Of a stretch of 64,000 nt of DNA, positions 7,668-16,849 are shown piece by piece. Position 1 is the stretch's first letter. Each line of letters starts with the position of its first letter. A model generated the notes under the pieces. That model worked only from the letters and a program-made list of their open reading frames with translations, ran no database searches and was not told where the DNA came from. Source of the DNA: JBFXAF01 sp050184585 (GTDB lineage: Bacteria > Pseudomonadota > Alphaproteobacteria > Rhizobiales > Rhizobiaceae); NCBI GenBank assembly GCA_050184585.1, contig JBFXAF010000001.1, positions 692,231 to 756,230 of the forward strand, read 5' to 3'. The position numbers and the translations under genes are program-made.

Positions 7668-8480
7668 TTAGCGCTGGCCTTTGAGAATGTCCTCGGCAAG
7701 CACGATCGCTGTCCGGCGATCGGCTTCGGCGGCGAGCGCGAAGGCTTCCTCCTGCATGCCGCGTATCCATGGCTGGTCGATCGGATTGGCGCGCTCGAGG
7801 GCGGCGGTCATCATCGCCAGCCCGCGCACCACCTTGCCGCTCTCGAAAAGGAGCTGCCCGAGCGTCGCCTGCGCGCCGGCGTGGCCCTTTTCGGCGGCGA
7901 GCTGTAGCCAGCGGCCCGCCTGCTGGACGCTGCGCTTGACCCCGTCGCCGCGCAGGAACATCTGCCCGACCTCGAACTGAGCGTTCGGATTGCGGTAGGT
8001 CGCCGCGGCGCGCATGTAATATTCCTGCGCCGCCAGCGGGTTGGCCTTGATGGGGCTTCCGGGGATGCCGGCCTTCACATAGTTGCCGAGCGCCACCAGC
8101 GCGTCGGACACGTAGCTTTCTTCCGGCGAACCCGGCTCCACGTCCTGCGCTGCGATTTCCGAATAGAACTTGTACGCCTCGTAATCGTCGCGGGTGACGC
8201 CATCGCCCTGAGCGTACATGCGCGCCAGCTTCCAGGACGCGCCGAGCTGGCCGTTCTCGGCAGCATATCGATAGGCTTCGACCGCCTGGTCCTTATGGCC
8301 GCTCTTGTAGGCGGAGAAGCCGAACTTGAAGACGTCCCACGGGCTCGACCGCTCGCCGGCGCTGGTCGCCCCGGTGGTCGTGTCGAACACGTTGTCCTCG
8401 AACGCCTGCGCCGGAGAAACCGCCGGCAAGGCGAGGACGAGACAAAACGCGGTAACGCGCACGAAGTCAGATTTCCGCAT
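7668..8480 (-). CDS. exoR: ExoR, periplasmic Sel1-repeat regulator
   Basis: A 270-residue protein with a signal peptide (cleavage expected after about residue 27, AQA) followed by Sel1-type TPR repeats across about 50-230 (for example AVEAYRYAAENGQLGASWKLARMY and AGRWLQLAAEKGHAGAQATLG). Length and order match rhizobial ExoR. ExoR binds the sensor kinase ExoS in the periplasm and restrains the ExoS-ChvI system; its proteolysis switches cells from motility to exopolysaccharide production. It stands alone here, without exoS or chvI, as in other Rhizobiales. The start was chosen by the signal peptide. Confidence 0.88.
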   Translation of the reverse strand: MRKSDFVRVTAFCLVLALPAVSPAQAFEDNVFDTTTGATSAGERSSPWDVFKFGFSAYKSGHKDQAVEAYRYAAENGQLGASWKLARMYAQGDGVTRDDYEAYKFYSEIAAQDVEPGSPEESYVSDALVALGNYVKAGIPGSPIKANPLAAQEYYMRAAATYRNPNAQFEVGQMFLRGDGVKRSVQQAGRWLQLAAEKGHAGAQATLGQLLFESGKVVRGLAMMTAALERANPIDQPWIRGMQEEAFALAAEADRRTAIVLAEDILKGQR

Positions 8481-9011
8481 CTCAGTCAGTTACTTCGAAC
8501 CCGCCCTGGCGGGTGCCTTTCCTGTCCTCATAACGCACACCGGCAGCCGGCCGGCCCGCCGTCACGGGACCGACCGCACCTTCCGGCGCGTTGTTGCCAT
8601 TGAGACCGGTCACGGGCCACCGCGATGGCGGCTTCAGACGTCCGTTTCCGTGGATTGAAGAATGCCGGCGCTTTCCGGCCAAAGTGCGGCTGCCCGTTCG
8701 TGTCCCGCGTCGCAGCCCAGCCGCCGCCGGCCAAACCCCCGCCGCCGCGACGTCCGCGGTCAGAAAGGCCGGCATTGGCGCTAGCGCTGACATTCATCAC
8801 AGTCCTCGCCGCGGGCGGGCGGCACCTCTTCGGCTGCTCTTAGGATGCGCCTTCATGAAGAGGGTTTCGGGGTGCTCCGGGTTTATGGCGGGAAAGCGGC
8901 ATCTACATCCCTGCCGAGATCATAGCCGACCGGTTGTTGAGAGAGTGTTGCCGATTCGTCACAAAGCGGCCGCGCCGCACGCTGGGCGTTCGTCCTGCGA
9001 CCTGGGGCTGC
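8481..9011. other. 530-base region without a supported gene
   Basis: This lies between exoR and the TetR gene and should hold the exoR promoter. Open frames of 70-100 codons exist on both strands (for example minus 8482-8793) but are rich in Arg, Pro and Gly, overlap one another and match nothing I recognise, so they are probably by-products of high GC. No terminator or known RNA was recognised. Confidence 0.5.
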
Positions 9012-9599
9012 TCAGGCGGCGCGGCCGGCGGCGGACCGTTCCTCGAAGAACCCGGCTGGAATTCCGCGGCCAACCAGGCGGTGAAACATGGTGTCCATCT
9101 CCTCGGGTGACCGGTTCGGGCCGCGCTCGAACCACCACATCATCGTCGTGACGAAGGCCGACGTGATGAACCGCAGCACGAGGTCGCGCGGCGGATGATC
9201 CGGTCCGCGCTTGGCGAACGGCGACAGGAAGCCGGCCAGTTCGCGTTCCAGTGAAGCGACGATGATCGCCATCGCGGGCGTACCGTCGACGATCCGCAAG
9301 AGGTCGCGATGGGCATCGACGTGGCGGAACAGCGCGAGCGTGCCTTCGCAGCCATTCTCCCTCGGTCGGCGCATCTGCGTCGCTCGCCCTTCGGCCAGCA
9401 GCGGCCGCAGTCGCCGCAGGCTTGCCGCCAGCAGTTCTTCCTTGGATCTGAAATGCGCATAGAAGGTCGAGCGCCCGGCATTCGCGGCGGCGACGATGTC
9501 GCGGACGGCGATTGCCGAATAGGGCCTGTGGCGCATGAGCGCGGTGAGTGCATCGAAGAGAGCGGCCCTCGTGCGGGCCGCGCGGCGATCGATCGTCAT
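9012..9599 (-). CDS. TetR-family transcriptional regulator
   Basis: A 195-residue TetR regulator. The N-terminal helix-turn-helix (about residues 4-50) shows RAALFDALTALMRHRPYSAI, the VRDIVAAANAGRSTFYAHF recognition helix and a following KEELL. The remainder is a helical ligand-binding domain. ATG 9599 was chosen; a GTG at 9626 in the same frame is possible. It is divergent from a small membrane protein gene, and a 7-bp-arm palindrome lies in the gap, so it probably represses itself and that neighbour. The ligand is unknown. Confidence 0.85.
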   Translation of the reverse strand: MTIDRRAARTRAALFDALTALMRHRPYSAIAVRDIVAAANAGRSTFYAHFRSKEELLAASLRRLRPLLAEGRATQMRRPRENGCEGTLALFRHVDAHRDLLRIVDGTPAMAIIVASLERELAGFLSPFAKRGPDHPPRDLVLRFITSAFVTTMMWWFERGPNRSPEEMDTMFHRLVGRGIPAGFFEERSAAGRAA

Positions 9600-9634
9600 G
9601 CCGCGACCATAGCCTCGCCGGTTCACGGACGCAT

Positions 9635-9652
9635 CATCGGCGTCGGCCGATG
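9635..9652. promoter_or_regulatory. Candidate TetR operator CATCGGC-N4-GCCGATG
   Basis: CATCGGC (9635-9641) and GCCGATG (9646-9652) are perfect inverted arms in the region between the tetR gene and the divergent membrane protein gene, 36 bases upstream of the tetR start. Size and position suit a TetR dimer site. No experimental motif was matched. Confidence 0.45.
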
Positions 9653-9747
9653 TCGAACTTTGCGCGCGATGTGTCCCGCAACTTTGCCAACGCGCGCCGC
9701 GGACTGCGCCTAGGTTTGCCCCGTCCCCAACTGAAGGAGCAGACGAG

Positions 9748-10218
9748 ATGAGCAGGGCGGTTCGACGCGACAGGTCACCCGAATTCGCCGCTGGCGCCAG
9801 CGCCGACTTCGTCCTCGGGCTGACCTCGTTGCACCATGTCTGGGGCGCGGCGGTCTACGATACGCCGTGGCGGCTGCACATCGTCTTCATCAGCGTGCCG
9901 GCCGCCGCGGCGATCGCCGCCCTCCTCTACGCATCGGCCCGACGCGGACGCTGGTCGGCGACCGCGCGCTGGCTCGCCATCATCGTCATCGTCGCCTTCC
10001 CGATCGCCATGATCGGCTTCTGGGAAGGAGGCTGGAACCATCTGGTGAAGAATTTGACGTTCTTCGCGCGGGGAGCCGCAGCCGCGCGCGCGCTGTTTCC
10101 GCCGCCGACCCACGAGATGCCGAGTGACCTCATCTTCGAGGTCATCGGCGTGATGCAGTTCGTCGCGGCGCTCGTCGCACTGCGGGCGCTGTGGTCACTC
10201 GTCCGGCGAGTTGGCTAG
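9748..10218 (+). CDS. Small multi-pass membrane protein
   Basis: A 156-residue protein with hydrophobic segments at about 43-62, 72-92 and 127-152, and a histidine- and tryptophan-bearing loop (FWEGGWNHLVKNLTFF). I do not recognise the family. The ATG is preceded by AAGGAG at a good distance. It is divergent from a TetR regulator that probably controls it. Its stop codon TAG overlaps the valS stop on the other strand through a shared CTAG. It may be a membrane protein induced by the TetR ligand, but no function can be given. Confidence 0.75.
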   Translation: MSRAVRRDRSPEFAAGASADFVLGLTSLHHVWGAAVYDTPWRLHIVFISVPAAAAIAALLYASARRGRWSATARWLAIIVIVAFPIAMIGFWEGGWNHLVKNLTFFARGAAAARALFPPPTHEMPSDLIFEVIGVMQFVAALVALRALWSLVRRVG

Positions 10219-12992
10219 GCGGACACCCGCGCCACCGCGACCTTCAGCCTTGCGGCGTCCGCTTCGTATGCCTGGCGTTTCTCGCGTTCTGCGTCCACGA
10301 CCTCGGGCGCCGCCTTGGCGACGAACTGAGGGTTCGACAGCTTCTTGTCGATGCGGCCGATCTCGTCCTCGGCCTTGGCGAGTTCCTTGGAGAGCCGTGC
10401 CGCCTCGGCCTTGACGTCGATCAGTTCGCCGAGCGGCAGCGAGAAGGTCGCCTCGCCGGAGACGATCTGGGCGGAGGCCTTCGGCGCCTCGCCCGCCTGC
10501 GAGACGTCGCCGACGCGCGCCAGCCGCGTGATCGCGCTCTTGTGGCGCTCCAGCCGCTCCACCGTTTCCGGACCCGCGCCAACCACGACCAGCGGTGCGA
10601 TCGCCGACGGCGGCACGTTCATTTCCGAACGAACCGAGCGGATGCCCGAGACCAGGTCGACAAGCCAGTTGATCTCCCCCGCCGCATCCTTGTCCTCGAA
10701 GTCGGGATTGGGCCAGGCCGCGTGGCAAAGAAGGCTCGATCGCCGCTGGCCATCCCCTGCCGTATGCTCCCAGAGTTCTTCCGTCATGAACGGCATGAAG
10801 GGGTGGAGCAGCTTGTAGATCTCGTCCAGCACGAAGGCGCCAACCGCCTGGCTCTCCGCTTTCGCCGTGGCGTCCTCGCCGGCGAACACGGGCTTCAGGA
10901 GTTCCAGATACCAGTCGCAGAACATGTTCCAGACGAAGCGGTAGGCCGCGCCTGCCGCGTCGTTGAACCGGTAGGCCTCGATCGCGCCGGTGATCTCGCG
11001 CGCCGCGCGCGTCAGCTCCGTCAGGATCCAGCGGTTGACGGTGAGCTTGGCATCGCCGAGCCACAGTTCGTCGTTGCGCGCGACACCGTTCATCTCCGCG
11101 AAGCGCGTCGCGTTCCACAGCTTGGTCCCGAAGTTGCGGTAGCCGGCGATGCGCGCCGGATCGAGCTTCACGTCCCTGCCCTGCGCGGCCATGATCGCCA
11201 GCGTGAAGCGCAGCGCGTCGGCGCCGTACTCGTCGATCAGTTCCAGCGGATCGATGACGTTGCCCTTGGACTTCGACATCTTGGCGCCGTTCTTGTCGCG
11301 GACCAGCGCATGCACATAGACGGTGTGGAACGGCTCCTCGCCGGTGAAGTGGAGCCCCATCATCATCATGCGGGCAACCCAGAAGAAGATGATGTCGAAC
11401 CCGGTCACCAGCACCGAGGTCGGATAGTAGGTCGCGAGTTCCGGCGTCTTCTCCGGCCAGCCCAGCGTCGAGAAAGGCCACAGCGCCGATGAAAACCAGG
11501 TGTCGAGCACGTCCTCGTCGCGCGCGAGGATTTCGCCGGGCCTGCCACTCTCCAGAAGGTCCTCGACAAAGGCCTTCATCGGCCCCTCATGGGCGAGATA
11601 GTGCTGGATCGCCGCGTGCAGGGCGTCCGCTTCGGACTTCTCAACGAAGACCTGTCCGTCCGGACCGTACCAGGCCGGGATCTGGTGGCCCCACCAGAGC
11701 TGGCGAGACACGCACCAGGGCTGGATGTTCTCCATCCAGTCGAAATAGGTCTTTTCCCACGTCTTCGGCACGAACTTCGTCCGGCCCTCGCGCACCGACG
11801 CGATGGCCGGCCTGGCGAGTTCCGCCGCGTTGACATACCACTGGTCGGTCAGGAACGGCTCGATCGGCACGCCGCCGCGGTCGCCGTGCGGAACGACGTG
11901 ACGATGCGGCTCGACCTTGTCGAGGAAGCCGCCCTCCTCCATGACCTTCACGATCAGCTTTCGCGCCTCGAAGCGGTCAAGCCCGTGCAACTGGTCGAAC
12001 ACGCCCTGTTGCGCGGGCGTGACGTCGAGGCCGTCCAGAAAGTCCTCGTTCTCATTGATCGCCACCCGGGCCTCGGTGGTGAAGACGTTCACCGCACGAA
12101 GGTCGTGGCGCTGGCCGACCTCGAAATCGTTGAAATCGTGCGCGGGCGTGATCTTCACCGCGCCGGACCCCTTTTCAGGATCGGAATACTCGTCTGCGAC
12201 CACCGGGATCTTTCGGCCGACGATGGGCAGGATCACGTTCTTTCCGACGAGGTGCAGATACCGCTCGTCGTCGGGATGGACGGCCACCGCCGTATCGCCC
12301 AGCATCGTCTCGGGCCGGGTCGTCGCCACGGTGATGTAAGTGAGAGGGCTGTCCGGATCATAGTGCAGGTTCTCGACCGGATAGCGGAAATGCCAGAGAT
12401 GGCCGTTGACCTCCTGCTGCTCGACCTCCAGGTCGGAGATGGCGGTCAGAAGCTTCGGGTCCCAGTTGACCAGCCGCTTGTCCTTGTAGATCAGCCCGTC
12501 GCGATAGAGATGGACGAACACATCGATGACGGCGGCCGACAGGCCCTCGTCCATGGTGAAGCGCTCGCGCGACCAGTCGCAGGACGCGCCGAGGCGCTTC
12601 AGCTGATTGACGATGATGCCACCGGACTCTGCCTTCCAGTCCCACACGCGCGCGACGAAGTCGTCACGGCCGATGTCGCGGCGATGGACCTGTTTCTCCA
12701 TGAGCTGCCGCTCGACGACCATCTGGGTGGCGATGCCCGCATGGTCCATGCCGGGTTGCCACAGCACGTTCTTGCCGCGCATCCGCTCGAAGCGGATCAT
12801 GATGTCCTGCAGCGTGTTGTTGAGCGCGTGCCCCATATGGAGCGAGCCGGTCACGTTGGGCGGCGGGATGACGATGGTGAAGGGTTGCGCGTCCTCGGCC
12901 GCGCCGGCGCCCGCGGCGAATGCGTCGGCGTCCGACCAGCGCTTCGCGATCTTGGGTTCGACGGCCTTCGCGTCGTAGGTCTTTTCGAGCAT
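10215..12992 (-). CDS. valS: Valyl-tRNA synthetase
   Basis: A 925-residue class I aminoacyl-tRNA synthetase that charges tRNA-Val. The HIGH-type signature is HMGHAL (about residues 52-57, after PPPNVTGSL) and the second ATP signature is KMSKSKGN. The editing domain lies between them, followed by an anticodon-binding region and a C-terminal coiled coil (about 855-925, AEAARLSKELAKAEDEIGRI) typical of ValRS. Length is normal for Rhizobiales. It follows popZ on the same strand, a conserved order in alphaproteobacteria. Confidence 0.97.
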   Translation of the reverse strand: MLEKTYDAKAVEPKIAKRWSDADAFAAGAGAAEDAQPFTIVIPPPNVTGSLHMGHALNNTLQDIMIRFERMRGKNVLWQPGMDHAGIATQMVVERQLMEKQVHRRDIGRDDFVARVWDWKAESGGIIVNQLKRLGASCDWSRERFTMDEGLSAAVIDVFVHLYRDGLIYKDKRLVNWDPKLLTAISDLEVEQQEVNGHLWHFRYPVENLHYDPDSPLTYITVATTRPETMLGDTAVAVHPDDERYLHLVGKNVILPIVGRKIPVVADEYSDPEKGSGAVKITPAHDFNDFEVGQRHDLRAVNVFTTEARVAINENEDFLDGLDVTPAQQGVFDQLHGLDRFEARKLIVKVMEEGGFLDKVEPHRHVVPHGDRGGVPIEPFLTDQWYVNAAELARPAIASVREGRTKFVPKTWEKTYFDWMENIQPWCVSRQLWWGHQIPAWYGPDGQVFVEKSEADALHAAIQHYLAHEGPMKAFVEDLLESGRPGEILARDEDVLDTWFSSALWPFSTLGWPEKTPELATYYPTSVLVTGFDIIFFWVARMMMMGLHFTGEEPFHTVYVHALVRDKNGAKMSKSKGNVIDPLELIDEYGADALRFTLAIMAAQGRDVKLDPARIAGYRNFGTKLWNATRFAEMNGVARNDELWLGDAKLTVNRWILTELTRAAREITGAIEAYRFNDAAGAAYRFVWNMFCDWYLELLKPVFAGEDATAKAESQAVGAFVLDEIYKLLHPFMPFMTEELWEHTAGDGQRRSSLLCHAAWPNPDFEDKDAAGEINWLVDLVSGIRSVRSEMNVPPSAIAPLVVVGAGPETVERLERHKSAITRLARVGDVSQAGEAPKASAQIVSGEATFSLPLGELIDVKAEAARLSKELAKAEDEIGRIDKKLSNPQFVAKAAPEVVDAEREKRQAYEADAARLKVAVARVSA

Positions 12993-13077
12993 GGAACCGC
13001 CTGTCCTCGGAGACGGCGGTGTAAATCGGAAGGTCAGGGGTGAGTCAACTGCGCGGGGCGCCCTGGCCGATCGACGT

Positions 13078-13926
13078 TCAGCCGCCGCGCGCGATCCGCT
13101 CGATCTCCTCGCGGACCAGGCGCTCGACCAACGTGGGCAGGTTGTTGTCGAGCCAGTCCTGCAACATTGGCCGCATCATCTGTTCGGCCATCTCGTCGAA
13201 GCTGCGCTGACGGCTGGCCGAGAACGCCTCCCAGAGCTCGCCGAACGAAGCCGAGACCTGCTTCTGGGCGTGCTCCGAAAGGATCGATGCGCGCATGACG
13301 GAACCGGGCCGCGTCGAGGCGGCTGGCTCGGCTGGCGCCGGTGGCTCGATCCGCCCGGGGGCGACGGGCCGCCAATGCGCGTCGCCTGGCTGGGCGGATG
13401 CATCCTCGTCCGCGGCCTGCGGCGATCTTGGTTCGATCGGCGCACGCGCGACGACCGGTTCGCTCCTCGCGGCCATGGCGGGTGGTTCGGTCGGCTGCAA
13501 TGCCAGGTCGGCGTCGGCTTCCCCGACCGGCTCCGGTCGGGATTTCGCCGCGTCGGCGAAAGCCGGAGCCCTGCCAAGTTCGGTGAAACGGCTGGCGAAG
13601 TCGCGCTCTTCGGGTGAACTCGATCGGCGCACCTCGGCCTGGATGTCGGCGAGCGAAACAGGACGAGTCGGAAGCGGCGGTGGCGTCGCCGTCTCGACGA
13701 TGGGGACCGCCGCCACAGCGTCCTCGCTGCCCAGTTCGGCGCGGAAGGCATCGACATCGACGATGGTCGGCTCGGCCCGCTTGACCGGCATCTCGGCGTC
13801 GGTCTCGGTATCCGCAACTTCGTCGGACGGACGCTTGCCGCCGTCTCCGTCCTCGATGATCCTGCGGATCGACGCGAGGATTTCCTCCATCGAGGGTTCG
13901 CGCTGCGCACTGGTTGCTTGTGCCAT
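13078..13926 (-). CDS. popZ: PopZ, polar organizing protein (DUF2497)
   Basis: A 282-residue protein with the PopZ layout: a short N-terminal helix (SMEEILASIRRIIEDGD, about 10-26), a long acidic and proline-rich disordered middle (about 30-210), and a C-terminal helical oligomerisation region (about 215-282, ending LVERLVREEIERI). PopZ forms a polymeric matrix at the cell pole and anchors the chromosome origin through ParB. ATG 13926 was chosen because the helix follows closely; an upstream ATG adds ten unrelated residues. Its place between tolC and valS is the conserved alphaproteobacterial order and supports the call. Confidence 0.88.
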   Translation of the reverse strand: MAQATSAQREPSMEEILASIRRIIEDGDGGKRPSDEVADTETDAEMPVKRAEPTIVDVDAFRAELGSEDAVAAVPIVETATPPPLPTRPVSLADIQAEVRRSSSPEERDFASRFTELGRAPAFADAAKSRPEPVGEADADLALQPTEPPAMAARSEPVVARAPIEPRSPQAADEDASAQPGDAHWRPVAPGRIEPPAPAEPAASTRPGSVMRASILSEHAQKQVSASFGELWEAFSASRQRSFDEMAEQMMRPMLQDWLDNNLPTLVERLVREEIERIARGG

Positions 13927-14069
13927 GGTCAGGTCCGCCGCCCGTCTCGCCTGCATCGGACCGCCACCCCTATGGCGGCCGAATCATCCTTGTAGGGTAG
14001 CGGACGACACGCTCGGTTTGAATCCCCGGAGTTGCGACCGGGGCAGCTTTCGCACAGGCGATGGAGCGT

Positions 14070-15485
14070 TCAGCGGCCGTCCGGGGTGCGCAAGCCGCCC
14101 CATTTGTCCTTGACGGCGATGTAGTGCTCCTCGGGCCGGTACTCGTCGACGGCGAGTCCGAGCCTTACCGCGCCCAGCCGACCGGCGGCCGACATGATCG
14201 CGTAGCTCGCCACGACGACGTCGCGCTCCGAACTGACGAGGTTGATCTGGGCGGCGATGACGAGTTCCTGCGCCTCGAGAACATCGAGGGTCGTGCGCTG
14301 GCCGACATTGCGTTCCTCGCTGACCCCGTTCAGTGCGAGCTGCGCGGCCGCGACCACCTCGCGGTTGGCGCTCACCGATTCGGTCGCCGCGACATACTGC
14401 GCCCAGGCGGAGCCGAGCGCTGCGCGAACCTGGTCGCGGCTGACATCGACCTCGATCCGCGCCTGACCGAGGGATTCCTTGCGTTGGCGCACGGTCGCGG
14501 CGGTGCGTCCGCCGGAATAGATCGGGATCGACAGCGTCGCGCCGATGTTGGCCGAATCGCTCGTTCCGCCTGCTCCCGCGCCCCCTACGCCTGGAAGGCC
14601 GTTGCTGACGTCGCGCACCGAGCGGGACACGCTGGCGCTGGCCGAGAGTTGCGGCAGGAGCGCACCTTCGGCGGATTTGACGGAGAAAGCGGCGGCGTCG
14701 ACCAGGTGCTCGGTCGCGATGATCGCCGGATGCTCGCGCCCGGCAATGGCATAGGCTTCGTCGAGCGAACCCGGCAGGCCACGCGCTGGCCCTGGCATCC
14801 TCAGCTGTCCGGGGTTCTCGCCAACGACCTGCCGGTAGATCGCCCCGCTGGCGACCACCTGGGCTCTCGCGGCGGCAAGCTGAGCGACGGCGGCCGATCG
14901 GCTCGCATCGGCCTGGGCGACGTCGGTGCGCGTCCCCTCGCCCACCTCGAAGCGCGAGCGTGCCGCGCGCACCTGCTCGACGAGGAACTGCAGGTTGCGT
15001 TCGCGCATGCCGGCGATCTGCCGGTCGCGGATGACGTCCATGTAGGCGGCCGCCGCGTCGAACAGGATATTCTGCTCGGTGTTGCGCAGGCTTTCGTTCG
15101 AGGCGCGAACCTGGGCCTCGGCGGCGCGCACGTTGTTGCGGGTCTGGAAGCCGTCGAACAGGCTCTGGGATATCTCGATGCCGAACGAGCCGGCGGCAAT
15201 GCGCGATCCGGTCTGGGCGGTGTAGCTGACGGAGCCGAAGGCGCCGATCACCGGGCGCTTGCCCGACTTGGCGATCGGCACGTTCTCGTCGGTGACGCGG
15301 ACGCCGGCGCGGGCGGAATTCAGCGAGGAGTTGTTGTTGTAGGCCTTGGCCATCGCGCCGGGCAGGGTCTCGGCGGCATAGGCCTGAGACTGGACCATGG
15401 CGAACACGGAAACGAGCAACGCTGCCCGGAAAACTTTACGACCGACCCACACGACCCAACCCTCATTCGCCACAACAGGTGACAT
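14070..15485 (-). CDS. tolC: TolC family outer membrane efflux protein
   Basis: A 471-residue TolC-type channel. A signal peptide spans about residues 16-37 (cleavage near AYA-AETLP). It is followed by two outer-membrane-factor repeats of long helices with beta strands, with the conserved ETLPGAMAKAYNNN start and the typical VGERTDV-like VGEGTRTDVAQADA segment. TolC trimers span the outer membrane and periplasm and export toxins, drugs and proteins together with RND or type I systems. No pump genes adjoin it; its neighbours pcm and popZ are the usual ones. The start may lie up to 15 codons downstream. Confidence 0.92.
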   Translation of the reverse strand: MSPVVANEGWVVWVGRKVFRAALLVSVFAMVQSQAYAAETLPGAMAKAYNNNSSLNSARAGVRVTDENVPIAKSGKRPVIGAFGSVSYTAQTGSRIAAGSFGIEISQSLFDGFQTRNNVRAAEAQVRASNESLRNTEQNILFDAAAAYMDVIRDRQIAGMRERNLQFLVEQVRAARSRFEVGEGTRTDVAQADASRSAAVAQLAAARAQVVASGAIYRQVVGENPGQLRMPGPARGLPGSLDEAYAIAGREHPAIIATEHLVDAAAFSVKSAEGALLPQLSASASVSRSVRDVSNGLPGVGGAGAGGTSDSANIGATLSIPIYSGGRTAATVRQRKESLGQARIEVDVSRDQVRAALGSAWAQYVAATESVSANREVVAAAQLALNGVSEERNVGQRTTLDVLEAQELVIAAQINLVSSERDVVVASYAIMSAAGRLGAVRLGLAVDEYRPEEHYIAVKDKWGGLRTPDGR

Positions 15486-15630
15486 CCGGTCGCGGAGCCC
15501 GTCCGCCCCGCCCGGATGTTCGTGTCCCCCGTCCGGTCCGCCGACGCAACGCGCGCGATCGGGACCGGCGTCGATCGCCTACCCGCCGTCAACATGGTTG
15601 GTCGTCGCCGTCGGCGCAAGCGTTGAGTCG

Positions 15631-16305
15631 TCAGAATTCGAAGGCGGGCGTCTTTTCGAAGCCGGGTAGTGGCTTTACTGCCGCATTGAAACCCCGCCGG
15701 CCGGACACCGTCCCGCCGGCCTTGAGATAGACGCGCGCCACGCCGGCGTTGCCACGGCCCTCGACCGCCACGAGGCGGCCGCCTTCACGCAATTGCTCGA
15801 ACAGGGCGGCCGGTATGATGTCGACAGCGCCTTCGAGCACGATCACGTCGTAGGGGGCTTCCGCGGCGTATCCCAGCGCCAGCGGCGCCTCGACCACGAC
15901 GACATTGTCATAGCCGAGTGAAGACAGGACCGAGCCCGCTAGGTCGCCGAGGGCGGCGTCGCTCTCGAGCGCGATCACGGATCCGGCGATCCGCGAGATG
16001 ACGGCGGCCGAGTAGCCGCTGGCGCAGCCGATATCGAGTACGAAGTCGCCTCTGCCGATGTCGGCGAGTTGAAGCATGCGCGCGAACGGCGCCGGCTCCA
16101 TCAGGAACCGCGCAGGCGACGACGACGACGCCGGCGCCACCTCGATGTCCTCGTCGATATAGGCCAGGGACTTGCGCGCCGCGCCGACGAACGCCTCGCG
16201 GGGCACCTCGTCCATCGCGTCGAGGATTGCGGCGGTGTTGACGTCGCTGGTGCGCAACTGCCCGTCGACCATCTTGCGCCGGCTCGAGCCAAAGTCGGGA
16301 TTCAT
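15631..16305 (-). CDS. pcm: Protein-L-isoaspartate O-methyltransferase family
   Basis: A 224-residue protein of the PCMT family, which methylates damaged isoaspartyl residues using S-adenosylmethionine. The N-terminal MVDGQLRTSDV and the SAM-binding motif VLDIGCASGYSAAVISRIAG (about residues 86-105) are clear; the motif normally reads DIGTGSGY. Later motifs (YDVIVLEGAVDIIP and LREGGRLVAV) are also in place. Length is close to the family norm. It lies upstream of tolC on the same strand, separated by 145 bases. Confidence 0.88.
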   Translation of the reverse strand: MNPDFGSSRRKMVDGQLRTSDVNTAAILDAMDEVPREAFVGAARKSLAYIDEDIEVAPASSSSPARFLMEPAPFARMLQLADIGRGDFVLDIGCASGYSAAVISRIAGSVIALESDAALGDLAGSVLSSLGYDNVVVVEAPLALGYAAEAPYDVIVLEGAVDIIPAALFEQLREGGRLVAVEGRGNAGVARVYLKAGGTVSGRRGFNAAVKPLPGFEKTPAFEF

Positions 16306-16374
16306 GGGGCCGCTCCGCTCTCCTGGCTATGCGCTCGGTCGGCAGAACGGGCGGCTGCCAAGCGCCCGGCATAT

Positions 16375-16448
16375 TGGAGGCCTCGCCCGGAATCGAACCG
16401 GGGTGCAAGGATTTGCAGTCCTCTGCGTAACCACTCCGCCACGAGGCC
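16375..16448 (-). tRNA. tRNA-Cys (GCA)
   Basis: On the minus strand the sequence starts GGCCTCG and ends CGAGGCC-T-CCA, giving a full 7-bp acceptor stem, the U73 discriminator expected of tRNA-Cys, and an encoded CCA. The anticodon loop reads CTGCAAA, anticodon GCA. The T arm contains GGTTCGATTCC. Total length is 74 with CCA. Confidence 0.96.
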
Positions 16449-16538
16449 CCGCCAAGCCGGCGTTCTACCGGCGGTCCTGTTAACAGAGGGTTTGGGGGGC
16501 GACAAGCGGCGGCCGCCAGAATCCCGGCGGTTCACGAC

Positions 16539-16849
16539 CTAGAGCCTTTCATCTGTTAATGGAATCGCTCTGCCGGAGGGAATTCGGGCCAGGGTCGAGG
16601 GCTTCGGCGAAGGTCGATGTGGTGCATCGGCCGAGCCGAAGACCGAAGGATTTGGCCCGAATTGACCCGGCCCCCCAGGACGCTTTGTTGGTTTGCAAAG
16701 CAAACCAACGGGTGGTTTCCCGCTGGCGGGCGCCCGGTTCGTCGAGCCGCTCGGACGATGGAACCCCATCGCCCGTCGCGTCTCTCCTGCCGGATCGCCT
16801 CGCCATCGGAGAAACAGAGCTGTTTCCATCAAAAGATGAAAGGCTCTAG
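16539..16849. repeat. CTAG-bounded palindromic repeat element, copy 1 (311 bp)
   Basis: The left end CTAGAGCCTTTCATCT is the exact reverse complement of the right end AGATGAAAGGCTCTAG, and the similarity continues imperfectly for about 38 bases. Much of the left half is nearly identical to a second element at 50757-51031. Copy 1 also has a near-central hairpin, GTTGGTTTGC-AAA-GCAAACCAAC at 16687-16709. It encodes no transposase. The right terminal TAG serves as the stop codon of the gene at 16846-17106. The structure suggests a non-autonomous mobile element; CTAG at both ends could be a 4-bp target duplication, as in part of the IS5 family. Confidence 0.8.

Noticed and set aside
11589..13043. 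Plus-strand open frame of 484 codons inside valS
   Set aside because: Antisense to valyl-tRNA synthetase, which is certain.
16559..16849. Open frames of 70-100 codons inside the two CTAG repeats
   Set aside because: They share sequence only because the repeat is duplicated, run in both orientations, and contain no transposase motif.
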